Source of the DNA: Adiantum capillus-veneris
Lineage: Eukaryota; Streptophyta; Polypodiopsida; Polypodiales; Pteridaceae
Assembly: GCA_014529385.2 (NCBI GenBank)
Contig: CM043952.1
Span: 62,016,119-62,080,118 of the forward strand
Direction: 5' to 3'
Length of the DNA stretch: 64,000 nucleotides
In this document: positions 44,858 through 56,493 of the stretch, piece by piece
How the letters are laid out: each line of letters begins with the position of its first letter
How positions within the stretch are numbered: position 1 is the first letter of the stretch
Program-made: the position numbers and the translations under genes
The notes under the pieces: generated by a model
Database searches by the model: none
Seen by the model: the letters and a program-made list of their open reading frames with translations, nothing else
What the model was told of the DNA's origin: nothing

Positions 44858-45469
44858 CTAACAGACTTGGACACTCCAAGTCAAGAATCAATCGCAACAG
44901 CACCAAATAACCACTTCAAACAATTCACAGATCACAATAGATTTGCACTGGCCCTGCGGAGTTCCGTGCCTAGAGATATTGGCCCCAAAGACTGGCGCCC
45001 CTTTCGGTATTTCTTTTTATATTAATCAGTTCAAATTACAAGAGAGTGGGTTGGGATTCACTCTCAGACTGTGCGTCCAGATGCCCTGAGAAATGAAAGC
45101 CCAAGCCACTTATTTAAAGGTTTACAAGGATGCCAAAAGCACAACCCCAAAAGCTTGAAAGCAAAAGCTACTGCTCTCTCTCTCTCTCACACAGAGAGCC
45201 AAATTGAAAGCAAAATCACTCTCTTTCTCTTTCTTATTGCGTAGAGAAGAAAAAAAGCACATCCGTGCGGCTGGCCGCAATTTGCACCGCAATTCACGGA
45301 AATCCGTACTATCTGCTTCCACATGGCATCCCGACAATTTAGGGTTTTCAAAAATTAGGATTTCGGTCAAAAATTAGGGTTTTTGGCAGATTTTAGGGTT
45401 TGCAAGAATTTTAGGATTTCAGCCAAAAATTAGGGTTTTTGTTGTCTTCCACGTCATCACTTTGTGACA
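44858..45469 (-). repeat. 5' LTR of element C (612 bp)
   Basis: Partner of 39247-39878. The inner end reads CTAACAG where the other LTR has TGTAACAG, so two terminal bases have changed. The outer end is TTTGTGACA. Confidence 0.9.
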
Positions 45470-48400
45470 AGCACACTTTTCTAGGGAAAGAAAGATAGAA
45501 ATATATAGAAAAAATGAGTTTGGATTGGACAAGTGGTCGATGTAGGTGCAGATATACCTATGTAAGAACATACATGTACATGTGTATGAAATAACATACA
45601 AGCATGTTTTTCTTGGGAAAGAAATATAGAAGATATAGAGAAAATGAGTCTAGATTGGACAGGTGGTCAATCTCTGTGGAGATATGCACATACAACAACA
45701 TACGACCATCACTTGACCTATAGTGGATAGGTGGCCAATGTAGACAACACATCTGACTATAAAGATAAAAAATGAACCTAGATTGGACATGTGATCAATC
45801 TATATCAATATACACACATGTAACATAATACGACCATCACTTGACCTAAAATGGACATGTGGTCAATCTGGACAACACATGTGCCTATTAAAGAACATGG
45901 TTATGCATGTCTTTTCTAGAAAAGAGCACATTCACATATGACCATTACTTGTGCTAGAATGGACAAATGGCTAATCTAAAGTGCATATATGCTTAAAAAA
46001 GTACATTCCACCATAACATAGCATACACATGAATATAAAGAACATACAAGCACACTTTTCTAGGAAAAGAAAGAAAGAAAATATACAAAAAATCAGTCTA
46101 GATTTGACAAATGGTCAATGTAGGTGTAGATATACCTATGTAAGAACATACACATGTGTATGAAATAACATACAAGCATGGTTTCCTTGGGAAAGCAAGA
46201 TAGAAGATATAGAAAAAATGAGTCTGGATTGGACAGGTAGTCAATCTCTGTAGAGAAATACACATACAACAACATAGGACCATCACTTGACCTAGAATGG
46301 ATAGGTGGTCAATCTAAACAACATATCTGATTATAAAGATAAAACATGAACTAAGATTGGACATGTGGTCAATCTATGTGTATATATACACATGTAGCAA
46401 CATACGACCATCACTTGGCCTAGAATGGATACGTGGTCAATTTAGACAACACATGTGCCTATTAAAGAACATGGTTATGCATGTCTTTCCTAGAAAAGAG
46501 CACATTCACATATGACCATCACTTGCGCTAGAATGGACAGATGTCCAATTTAAAGTGCACGTATGCTTAACAAAGTACATTCCACCATAACCTATCGTGG
46601 AATGGATAGATAACTAAGACATTCAATACACATGACTATGAAGAACATAGAAGCACACTTTTCTAGGAAAAGAAACATAGAAAAAATAGAAAAAAAGAGT
46701 TTGGATGGGACAAGTGGTCAATCTAGGTGCAGATATAGATATGTAAGAACATTCACATGAATATAAAAGAACATACAAGCACACTTTTCAAGGAAAAGAA
46801 AGATAAAAAATTATAGAAAAAATAAGTGTGGATTGGACAAGTGGTCAATCTAGATGCATATATAGCTATGTAAGAACATACACATGTGTATGAAATAACA
46901 TACAATCATGCATTCCTTGGGAAAGAAAGATAGAAGATATAGAAAAAATAAGTCTGGATTGGACGGGTGGTCAATCTCTATAGAGAAATACACACACAAC
47001 AACATACGAACACCACTTGACTTAGAATGGAGAGGTGGTCAATGTAGACAACACATATGACTATAAAGATAAAAAATGAACCTAGATTGGACATGTGATC
47101 AATCTATGTGTATATCTACACATGTAACATCGTACGACCATCACTTGACCTAGAATGGACTGGTAGTCAATTTAAACAACACATGTGCCTATTAAGAACA
47201 TGGTTATGCATGTCTTTCCTAAAGAAGAGCGCATTTACATATGACCATCACTTGAGCTAAAATGGAAAGATGGCCAATCTAAAGTGCACATATACTTAAC
47301 AAAGTAAATTCCACCATAACCTAGCGTGGAATGGACATATGACTAAGATATTCAATACACATGAATATGAAAGAACATACAAGCACACTTTTCAAGGAAA
47401 AGAAAGATAGAAAATATAGAAAAAAAGGTCTAGATTGGACAAGTGGTCAATCTATGTGCATATGCATATATACCTATGTAAGAACATACACATGTGTATG
47501 AAATAACATACAAGCACGATTTCCTTGGGGAAGAAAGATAGAAGATATAAAAAAATGAGTCTGGATTGGACAGGTAGCAATCTCTATAGAGAAATACACA
47601 TACAACAACATACGACCATCACTTGACCTAGAATGGAGAGGTGGTCAATGTAGACAACACATATGACTATAAAGATAAAAAATGAACCTAAATTGGACAT
47701 GTGGTCAATCTATGTGTATATCTACACATGTAACATCATACGACCATCACTTGACTTAGAATGGACGGGTGGTCAATCTAAACAACACATGTGCCTATCA
47801 AAGAACATGGTTATGCATGTATTTCCTAGAGAAGAGCACATTCACATATGACCATCACTTGAGCTAGAAAGGACAGATGGCCAATCTAAAGTGCACATAT
47901 TCTTAACAAAGTGCATTCCACCATAACCTAGCGTGGAATGGAAAGATGACTAAGATATTCAATACACATGAATATGAAAGAACATACAAGCACACTTTTT
48001 TAGGAGAAGAAAAATAGAAAATATAGAAAAAATGAGTCTAGATTGAACAAGTGGTCAATCTACATTAAAATATGGGCCTATGTAAGAACATACACATACG
48101 TATGAAATAACATACAAGCATGCTTTCTCTGGGAAAGAAAAATTGAAGATACATAAAAAATGAGTTTGGATTGGACAGTTGGACAATCTCCGTAGAGAAC
48201 TACACATACAACAATATATGACCATGACTTGACCTAGAATGGACAGGTGGTTAATCTAAACAACACATTAGACTATTAAAGATAAAATATGAACTTGGAT
48301 TGAAAATGTGGTTAATCTATGTGTAGATATACACATGTAACAAAATACAACCATCACTTGACCTTGAATGGACAGGTGGTCAATCTAAACAACACATGTG

Positions 48401-49060
48401 CCTATTAAAGAACATGGTTATGCATGTCTTTTCTAGAAAAGAGCATATTCACAATTGACCATCACTTGAGCTAGAATGGACAGGTGGCCAGTATAATGCA
48501 CACATGCTTAACAAAGTACATTCCACCATAACCTAGCGTGGAATGGACAGATGACTAAGATATTCAATACACATAAATATGAAAGAACATACAAGCACAA
48601 TGAGTGTGGATTGGATAGGTGGTCAATCTCTATAGAGAAATACACATACAACAACATACGACCAACACTTGACCTAGAATGGATAGGTGGCCAATGTAGA
48701 CAACACATATGACTATAAAGATAAAAAATGAACCTAGATTGGAGATGTGGTCAATCTATGTGTATATCTACACATGTAACATCATATGACCATCATTTGA
48801 CCTAGAATAGACAGGTGGTCAATCTAGACAACACATGTGCCTATTGAAAAACATGGTTATGCATATCTTTCTTAGAAAAGAGCACATTCACATATGACCA
48901 TCACTTGACCTAGAATGGACAATCATAAAATACCTTAACTACACATATTAAAATCACCTATATATAAGGAACAAATGTCAATGTTAACAGACCACATATG
49001 CCAAGAAGACCCTATTACAATCCATCTATCCTAGAGTGGGCAAGTGGTCAATCTAGTGTG
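45470..49060 (+). repeat. Satellite array with about 600-bp higher-order unit
   Basis: The word AACATACAAGCA marks two alternating sites. Sites followed by TG start near 45593, 46167, 46897, 47504 and 48109; sites followed by CAC start near 46041, 46643, 47374, 47981 and 48585. Spacing within each type is about 600 except one step of about 730, where an extra ~125-bp subunit (marker at 46770) was added. Each unit holds roughly five core dyads. This is the most regular array in the window. The end near 48900-49060 is degenerate. Confidence 0.87.
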
Positions 49061-49700
49061 CACATGTTATTGAACATATGCTGTATAGATTGTTCACTTC
49101 CCCATGCCTAGCCTATTGGAAGGCCATTATTGCAAGGGACAATGCACCCGAAGAGATAGCATTCCAACTACACGTATTTAAATTCAAATTTCCCTCCAAA
49201 ATTCAAATATTGGCTAATTTGAATTTAAACCAAGAAAACCCTATCTCCTTCTCTCTTCCCCCCAAAGGAGCCTATATTGTCACTCTCCCTCTGTGTCTCC
49301 CTCTCCTTCTCCCTCTAGATATCCTAGAATGGACGAGTGGTCAATCTAGTGTGCACATGTTATTGAACAAATGCACTCTATTTCTAGCCTATTGGAAGGC
49401 CATTATTGCAAGAAACAAGACGAGTGGTCAATCTAGAGGGCACATGTTATTGGACATGTGAAGTGCAGATTGTTCACTTCTCTATGTCTAACCTATTGGT
49501 AGGCCATTACAACTACACCTATTTAGATTCAAACTTCCCCCCAAAATTCAAATCTTGAATTTGAATTTAAACCAAGAAACCCCTATCTCCTTCTCTCTTC
49601 CCCCCAGAGAACCCCATATTGTTACTCTCTCTTTCTCTTTCTCCCTCTGTCACTCACTCGTTTTCACTCTTTCTCCCTCTTTATCTTTCTACTTTCCTCT
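49061..49700. repeat. Direct duplication of about 345 bp with satellite cores
   Basis: The phrase GCCTATTGGAAGGCCATTAT occurs at about 49108 and 49387 and in altered form near 49490. CTATCTCCTTCTCTCTTCCC follows a shared AAATTCAAAT block at about 49235 and 49583. The unit was duplicated with a ~345-bp offset and is followed by CT-rich tracts. Confidence 0.7.
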
Positions 49701-50514
49701 CTCTCTTATCATGTGCATAACAAAGGTGTAGCTAGTGGTGGTAAACAATCAAAAGCATCAGTAAAACAAAGCACTTACAAGCATATACAGGTGCACATCT
49801 AACTCTTTTTATTCCAATATAGTTTTTAAATACTTGATGTATGATTATGTTTTTTAATTAGATTACTAATTTGAATAACAATGTATTCCTTAGTAGCTAA
49901 AAGCAAGAATTAGAGATGAAAGGCAGTATTTTTGCCTTTTTAGATTGAAATACAGGCTCATATTCATACTCTAAATTAAATTTTATAGCCTGAAAATTTG
50001 AAAAGCGAGAGAAGACTAAAGACTTACCTGTTTTTGTCTGTGTGTGATGTTGACGATGTTGTTGTTGTCGATTGTTGTTGCTACTGTCTTTGCTATTGTT
50101 GCTACTGTCTTTGCTAGTGTTTTTGTTCTTCCTGCTAGTGATGTTGCTGCTATTGTATCTGTTGTTGTTGTTCTGGCGTTTCCTGATTTGTCACCGCGGC
50201 CAGATTTGCTCACAGATCTGTCGTATGTAGAGCGAAGCCACCTCGATCTGTGCGCAATAGCTCTCCTACAGTTCCTGTGGTCTCTTAGATGACGCAGCTC
50301 TCTCACAATCAACTCTATGTTTCTGTGGTTCTCTTTCTCTCTGTGTTATCTATTCACGTTTTTACTCGCTTTTGTTTTTTTAAGAATTTCAAACCTAAAC
50401 ATAGTATTAAACATTGGACAGTTCACACTTGGCCAAAATTAAAGAAACTATGGTTGAAAAATTGTGAAACATTTGTAACTCTATACTAAGAAGTCCCTTA
50501 AAAAAAGAAATCTT
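49701..50514. other. Unassigned interval with a TTG/GCT-rich stretch
   Basis: At 50045-50175 the plus strand is built of TTGTTG, GCTACTGTCTTTGCT and similar triplet-like words, giving repetitive open frames on both strands (50044-50292 plus, 50016-50312 minus). No protein family is recognised. Confidence 0.4.
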
Positions 50515-50640
50515 AGGGCGCTGCCCCTCGACCCCACCTGGCACGCGCCGGGAGGCGACAAGGGACTACAGCCCCTTGACCCCGCCCGGGATGCTGTCCC
50601 GGACCCCGCCCGCGGTGCTATCCCAAAACCCTCTCCATAG
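50515..50640. repeat. GC-rich block of imperfect short repeats
   Basis: Words such as GACCCCACCTGG, GACCCCGCCCGGGATGCT and GACCCCGCCCGCGGTGCT recur, with GCTGTCCC/GCTATCCC between them. Composition contrasts sharply with the AT-rich surroundings. Confidence 0.65.
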
Positions 50641-51340
50641 GATGTTGTCTCATGAATCTCCAAAGATTGCATAAAACCCACCACAAGTGTAACACTTTAA
50701 ACCAACAGCACCGCTCCTCTAAGAATGGGATGCAAGTTGTTCTAGAATGTGATAAACCAACCATCCAAGGAAGAATACAAACAATTTAGAGTTTGTGAAA
50801 AAAATGTTAAATATTTTTGGGTATCAATGGAAGATTTAGATGATATGTGACAAACTTAGGAATTTCAAAATTTTTGCTTCACTGCTACAAGATGCGAGTG
50901 CATATATTAGGGACATGGACCTAGGGATGTAAAACCCTTCCTAACATACTGACATGAAACGAGGAAGATAGAACCCTTTCTAACATACAAGCAAAACAAA
51001 CATAATCCTTCAGCAAGTCTTTTGAGGTATAGAATTTTGAGAATGGGTTTTAAGTTTTGTACTTCAAGATAAGAAACTATGGTTTGGAGTTATTGAATTG
51101 GCGCTAAGCTTGAATTGGGGTTATTGAACTGGGGCTAGTTCTAGGATTCTCCTATCTTGGATTACTATCTATAGTCTAATTTCTATCTAGGGTGTATTGT
51201 CTAGATCTACAAATTCAGATCTAGGGTTTAAGTTTTAATTTTCATGGGTAAGGATTTTGAGGGAATGTATTATAATGGAGTTATTAATGATACCTAGAAT
51301 CGTAGAATGGCTATGGACACAATGGATAAAGTTTCAGCAA
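50641..51340. other. AT-rich interval, nothing recognised
   Basis: A short duplicated phrase (CCTTTCTAACATAC at 50932 and 50970) is visible. No gene or core repeat. Confidence 0.4.
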
Positions 51341-52330
51341 AGAGTCATGTTATTTATAGCATTAGATTGATTAGGTGGCCAATCTAGACAACACCTCTAC
51401 TCAAGAGAGAATATGGTGACACCCACCTTGCCTACAATGGACACATGTGGCCAATCTACAATGGTCAAAGGGCCAACATGCACTTATTTATACCACTAGA
51501 ATGACTAGGTGATCAATCTAGACTTATTCTCTCACAAGAGAGAATGTAGTCGCATCCACCTATTCCCAAAAAAGATATGTGGCCAATTTGTAGAGGTAAA
51601 GTATCCCCTAGAAACAATGTAGTTATTCATACCATTAGAATGACATGGTGCCAACTCTATAGTGCCTACTTGCATAAGAGAGATTGTAGAGACACCCACT
51701 ATCCTGGAATGGACTTGTGGCCAATATACAAAGGGTAGATATCCAACAACAATGGAGTTAATTATCCTATTAGAACAACTAGGTGGTCAATCTAGAATGC
51801 CTATTTGCATAAGAGATATAGTAGTGACACCCACCTATCTTAGAATGTACATGTGGCCAATCTACAAAGGGAAACTATTCAATAGCAATGGAGCTATTTA
51901 TAATATTAGGACAACCAGGTGTTCACTCTCAAGTGCGCATCTGTGCAAGAGATACAATAGTGATACCCACCTATCTTAGAATGGATACGTGGATGATCTA
52001 CAACAGTAGATATCCAAACACAATGGAGTTATTCATGCCATTAGAATGATGAGGTGGCTACTCTAGAGTGCACATCTACACAAAGGATAAAGTATTGATG
52101 CACACATATCTTAGCATGGATAGGTGATTGATCTACAAGGGAAATTATCCAACAACAATGGAGTTATTCATACCATTAGAATGACCAAGTGGCCAATTTA
52201 GAGTGCACATCTATAGAAGAGATAAAGTAGTGACACCCACATGTCTTAGAATGGACAAGTGGCCAATCTAGAGAGGACAAGTGTCCAACATTGCAATTAT
52301 TAACACATAAATATGGTTAAAAGGTGACAT
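51341..52330 (+). repeat. 135-bp tandem repeat related to the satellite core
   Basis: The marker GGAGTTATTCATACCATTAG or its variants begins near 51341, 51484, 51619, 51754, 51890, 52025 and 52160, a steady 135-base period. Each unit has two cores: an AGAATGACnAGGTGGCCAAT form and an AGAATGGACATGTGGCCAAT form. The arrangement differs from the ~600-bp array although the core is the same. Confidence 0.85.
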
Positions 52331-53757
52331 GGCCAATCTATATTGTACATGTGACAAACAACTTGGTGTCCAATGTATAAAGTGCAACTGTCCAAATGGA
52401 GATGCTTGCACATATATATCCCTATAACAAGTAAGAGCACATGGTATGCATTGACAACTATTGGACAAGTTGCCAATCTTGAGTGCACGTGTCCAAGTAA
52501 GAACATATCAATGATGTGTATTCAAACAGAACAGTGAAAAGAATAAGTGGTCAATCTAGAGGGACAAAGTTCCAAAGGATAAAAGCACTAGCTAATATAA
52601 AGTGCACATGCAAAAAAAAAGAATTGTTTGATAAGCGCTAAACATAGACTGGACGGGTGGCCAATTTAGAGTGCACATATACAAAAGGAAGAGAACATCC
52701 TACCACCACCCAAATTAGAATGGACAAGTGGCTATTCCAGATAGCTCATGTGAATATGGAAGAACACAATTATATGTGTCTTTCCTAAAAAAGAGACATC
52801 AATAATCTAGAGAAAACCAACTAGCTTAGGGGCGAGCACACAAAAGGACAACCATAATAACCTTGATTAAAATTCACCAACATTAGAACAATGGAAAAAT
52901 TTTAAAGTATACATGCCACAAGATAGAATTTCTTGACATTCACGTAAATAGCAAGCATGGATAGGTGGCCAGTCTATAATACACTTTTGACTCAACAAGG
53001 AACCTAGGCAAATGTATCAATCCAAAATAAACCTAGGTGCACAATCTAGAGAGAATTATAGAAGAGACAAGTACCCAGACTAGAGAACAAATTGAAGGAA
53101 TATATCCTAGATTTGGCAAATGACTAATTCATAGAGCAAATATGCACTTGACCATAACACATTCAATCACCTATCCTAGAATGGACAGGTGGCCAATCTA
53201 GGTAGCACATGATTATTAAAGACATAGTCTAGAGAAAACTAATCTACAATGGACATGTGATAGCTAACCTACATGACACATATGCACAAGGAAGAAAATT
53301 ATACCATCAAATGAACCAGAATGGACATGTGGTCAATCTAGACTAGACATGTGACTATCAAAGAACATCATTAATATGTCTTTTATAAAAGAGAGAGAGA
53401 GAGAGAGAGACACAGACATTCTAGAGCAAACAAAGAATGGAAAACTGGCCAATATAAAGTGTAGATATGTACAAAATAGATGATTTTATTGTTTCCAAGT
53501 TATAGCATGGATCTCTCAATGCTATATAGGTTCACGCAAGAAACAAGATCTTGGCATCCGTCTAAACAATGAGCATGCTACTTTAGAGATATATTCACAT
53601 GTTCTAAAGTCCTTCAGGCTAATATGAACTAGAAGATGCCAATATAGTGTTCACAATAATATTAACAAGTGTATTCATAGGAATGGAGGGTCAGTGATCT
53701 CCATTTATAAAAACTTGAATTTTTTTTATTTTGACATGTTAAATCTTTTTCTTCTAG
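52331..53757 (+). repeat. Degenerate satellite
   Basis: Isolated cores at irregular spacing (for example near 52650, 52720, 52955, 53170, 53325). A GA microsatellite lies at 53391-53410. Just before 53758 a pyrimidine tract ending TTTTTCTTCTAG looks like an intron acceptor for the next gene. Confidence 0.75.
53391..53410. repeat. GA microsatellite
   Basis: About ten GA units in degenerate satellite. Confidence 0.9.
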
Positions 53758-56287
53758 GATGGATTTTCAATCTAGAGAAAAGGTGCATCTACTTCTACAA
53801 AATGAAATTGTCGCAGTTGGATCTATTTGTAGGATAGATCCCAATGCAACATGTGGTGGTACAAAGGTAGGTCTAGGAAATGTGTCAGTGTTAGTGGAGG
53901 AATGCTTAAAGGATGTTTTGTTGCATTTTCCTACAATGGATACAGCCTCATTCCAGAACTCATGTTGGAGTAGTGTTCGATGGCCAAAGCGTTTACTTAG
54001 ACCTTTGTCAAGACAACAAAACTTAATATCATCTGATATATGCAATGGTCATGAAGACGAGGAAGAAAATCAAGCAGATCCTGTGATTGTGGATGCACTA
54101 CCAATAACTTCTCCTGAATTTGAAAGGTCTATATGAGAATCTTGGAAGAGCCAAAGAGTTCTTTTAAAGGATGAGACCATGATGCAGACTATCAATGAAG
54201 GATTGATCTTATATGTGTTTCCAGATGAGTGTGTTAACTTTCATGAGCTTGGAGATGAGAATGTGGGTGTGGTAGTTGAAAGGGAAAATGCAAATGATGG
54301 AGTATTGCTGCCTGCAAATAGTGTCACTTTGATTACATGGCCAATAAAACAGATAACAATGCTAGATGGGAGTCCATTGCAGTGATACACTCCCCTTGAT
54401 GATTTGAATGCTCAATGTGCACATGTATGTGGAGAGGCTAATGATAAACTTGCAACTCATGATGCTAGTGTTACTCTTTGTTCCACAAAGAGACGATACA
54501 CTTTTATTGATAGGATATAGAAACAAATATCAAAGCCTATTGCAAGTATTTACTTATCACTTGAGTCAATCAAAAGTGTTTCATGCATTGATTGCTGTCC
54601 AAAAAGATGTTGTCAGCTTGTCGATCGTGAAGTATTGATGCATATTCGACAACAATTTTGGGATCAATCTCAAAATTCACGCACAAACTATATCTATGAT
54701 GTTCTCTCAATATGTTATGATAATCAAAATTCAAACAAAAAAATGTGATACCAGTTTCGGTTGAATGGGAGTTCCATCTATTGCAGAGCATGGTATGAAA
54801 TGCATGGAATACCAAAGACATCATTTTATCGCTATAAGGAAAAATTTGAGCTTGGAACACGTCAATATGTGCATGGAAACACAGGTGTATTGAGGAGGGG
54901 ACTTGATTATACTAGCAAGGCCAGATCAATACTTGATGAGTTTGTGGAAAAGAACTTTGAATGGATGCCGCACAAAAGTAGGACATTATTGGATGGATCA
55001 AGGGAAACTCAATTGGTGATACCATCCACTTATAAGCAGGTTGACATTTTAAATGAAGTTAACACTACTCTTGAACAACTTGGATGTGACCAAAGGCTAT
55101 CTAAATCCTCCTTTTCTGGATCTGGAACAAGGAATACCCACATGTATCCCTAACAAAGACAAGTGAGTTCTCTAAGTGCAACTTGTGTAGCTCAATCAAG
55201 GCAAGGCTAGAGGCAAAACCTAGTCTTCAAGAAAGATTAGTAATCTTGCAGGAAAGAGAAATTCATATGGCACAACAAAGAAGCTGTAGAAGCTTATACT
55301 ATGCATGGCGAACATTGTCTGAAACCCAACCTCAAAAATATTTATGTATCATCCATGATAAGATGGGCCAAAAGAAGACTGCCATGCCAAGGCTACGTGC
55401 TGTGCCTAAGGGTGTAGATTCAGGGTATAACTTGGAGGTGGCATTGATTGGTATGATAACACATGGACATGCAGGTGGCTATTATGGGCACTTTGTTTTA
55501 CATGGTTTATGGCCATTTGAACCCAACCTCACAATTGGATCAATAGCATCATATTTACATAACTTAGAGCAAGAGGATATCTTGGTGATTTGGCTACAAG
55601 TGGACGTCCAAGGAGTAATGTCTCACTTCTAAATGCTCTAAACCCAAGGGATGCCTTAGACTACCACAATATGGTTGATGGAAAATGTTCTAGGATACAA
55701 ACACACGAAAGTAACCCAACAACTAATACAAGTTCCTTTCATACATTGTTGTAGAACTTGTTATTGCAGCTAGATTATTGTGCTGGAGAAAATAAAAATA
55801 GATATCTTTTTGCATATCTATCCTTGCTAGTTGCAAGGGGAATTTTCAAGACTATCTAATTGGGATTTTTAATGGTAGGCCATACACACGAAGATATAGA
55901 TGCCATGTTTAGTGGATTTTCAGAGAAGTTGCGAGTCTCACAGACTTACACTTTGCCACATTTGATGGATACATTAAGAACAAGCTCAACAACTTCTCCA
56001 GCTCCCTTTTTTCTTGGGGAGGTACCGGATTTCAAGAAGTATTGTGATGGCTATATTTGTGATGGTCAAGATGCACTTGTAGGACATTCAAAACCCCTTT
56101 AGTTTAGGTTCTTAATGCAAGATGGGACACCAGTTATGCAATATATAGCTCATGTAGGTGTTCCTAATTGGAGTGGAAGCATTCCAATATGGAAGAAAGA
56201 TGCTAGTGGAAAGACAATGCTACCACAAGGGAATCCACTTCTTGTACCAATGGAGAATTTTATAAAGACACATGAGGAGGTCATATT
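53758..56287 (+). pseudogene. Decayed gene of a DUF7869-like family
   Basis: The coding starts behind an acceptor-like TTCTAG at 53757. The first block (53759-54136) has RIDPNATCGGTKVGLGNVSV and WPKRLLRPLSR, a pattern I associate with C-terminal parts of plant transposase-like proteins. Later blocks: SCIDCCPKRCC near 54585; WYEMHGIPKTSFYRYKEKFE (54790-54855); CSSIKARLEAKPSLQERL; IIHDKMGQKKTAMPRL (near 55345); LDYCAGENKNRYLFAYLSLL (near 55770); GFLMVGHTHEDIDAMFSGFS (55862). The acidic HDKM, ENKNR and GHTHEDID clusters are the family hallmark. Many frameshifts and stops break it (for example TAA at 55857). It ends where an LTR-type element starts at 56288. Function unknown. Confidence 0.68.
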
Positions 56288-56479
56288 TGTTGGGGTATAA
56301 AGCCCAATGTGTTCGCCCAGGTAAGTGGGCGGGCCGCCACGTATGTACACATATTCTTTTGTAAAAACCTAATAAGAACTCACTATGCTCTACACATTAC
56401 AGTAGAGCGAGTTCACCATATCGTCGTGCTCTTCTTCTCGCACTCTCTCTCGCGTCGTACTTTCGCTCGTACTCCTTCA
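56288..56479 (+). repeat. 192-bp LTR-like sequence of a small (TRIM-like) retroelement
   Basis: It starts TGTTGGGGTATAAAGCCC inside the pseudogene and ends CTCCTTCA, two bases before a primer-binding site. A TATA-like GTATAAAG is near its start. TG...CA ends, 192-bp length and the following primer site are those of TRIM elements. A matching 3' LTR is not present in the window, so this is one end only. Confidence 0.7.
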
Positions 56480-56481
56480 AC

Positions 56482-56493
56482 TGGTATCAGAGC
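56482..56493 (+). promoter_or_regulatory. Primer-binding site of the TRIM-like element
   Basis: TGGTATCAGAGC, complementary to the initiator-Met tRNA end, two bases after the LTR-like sequence. Confidence 0.85.

Larger units (their letters stand above)
39247..45469 (-). mobile_element. Complete but inactive Ty3/gypsy LTR retrotransposon C
   Basis: LTRs at 39247-39878 and 44858-45469 face an internal region with a primer-binding site next to the right LTR and a polypurine tract next to the left one, so it reads on the minus strand. Flanks are AGCAC at 39242-39246 and AGCAC at 45470-45474, a perfect 5-bp target duplication. The target was satellite: AAAGAACATACAAGCAC continues across the element to ACTTTTCTAGGGAAAG. 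Gag, protease, RT, integrase and chromodomain-like segments are all frame-broken. It is a different family from A and B (LTR only ~0.6 kb). Confidence 0.93.

Noticed and set aside
45470..49060. Regularly spaced repeats resembling a CRISPR array
   Set aside because: The units are 120-600 bp, diverged, with shared spacers, in a eukaryotic retroelement context; this is satellite DNA.
50016..50312. Open frames on both strands in a TTG/GCT-rich stretch
   Set aside because: Triplet-like repetition keeps several frames open at once; no family resemblance.
12405..53757. Centromere
   Set aside because: Satellite plus gypsy elements are compatible with pericentromeric DNA, but arrays are short, mixed in orientation and interrupted; no evidence in sequence alone for centromere function.
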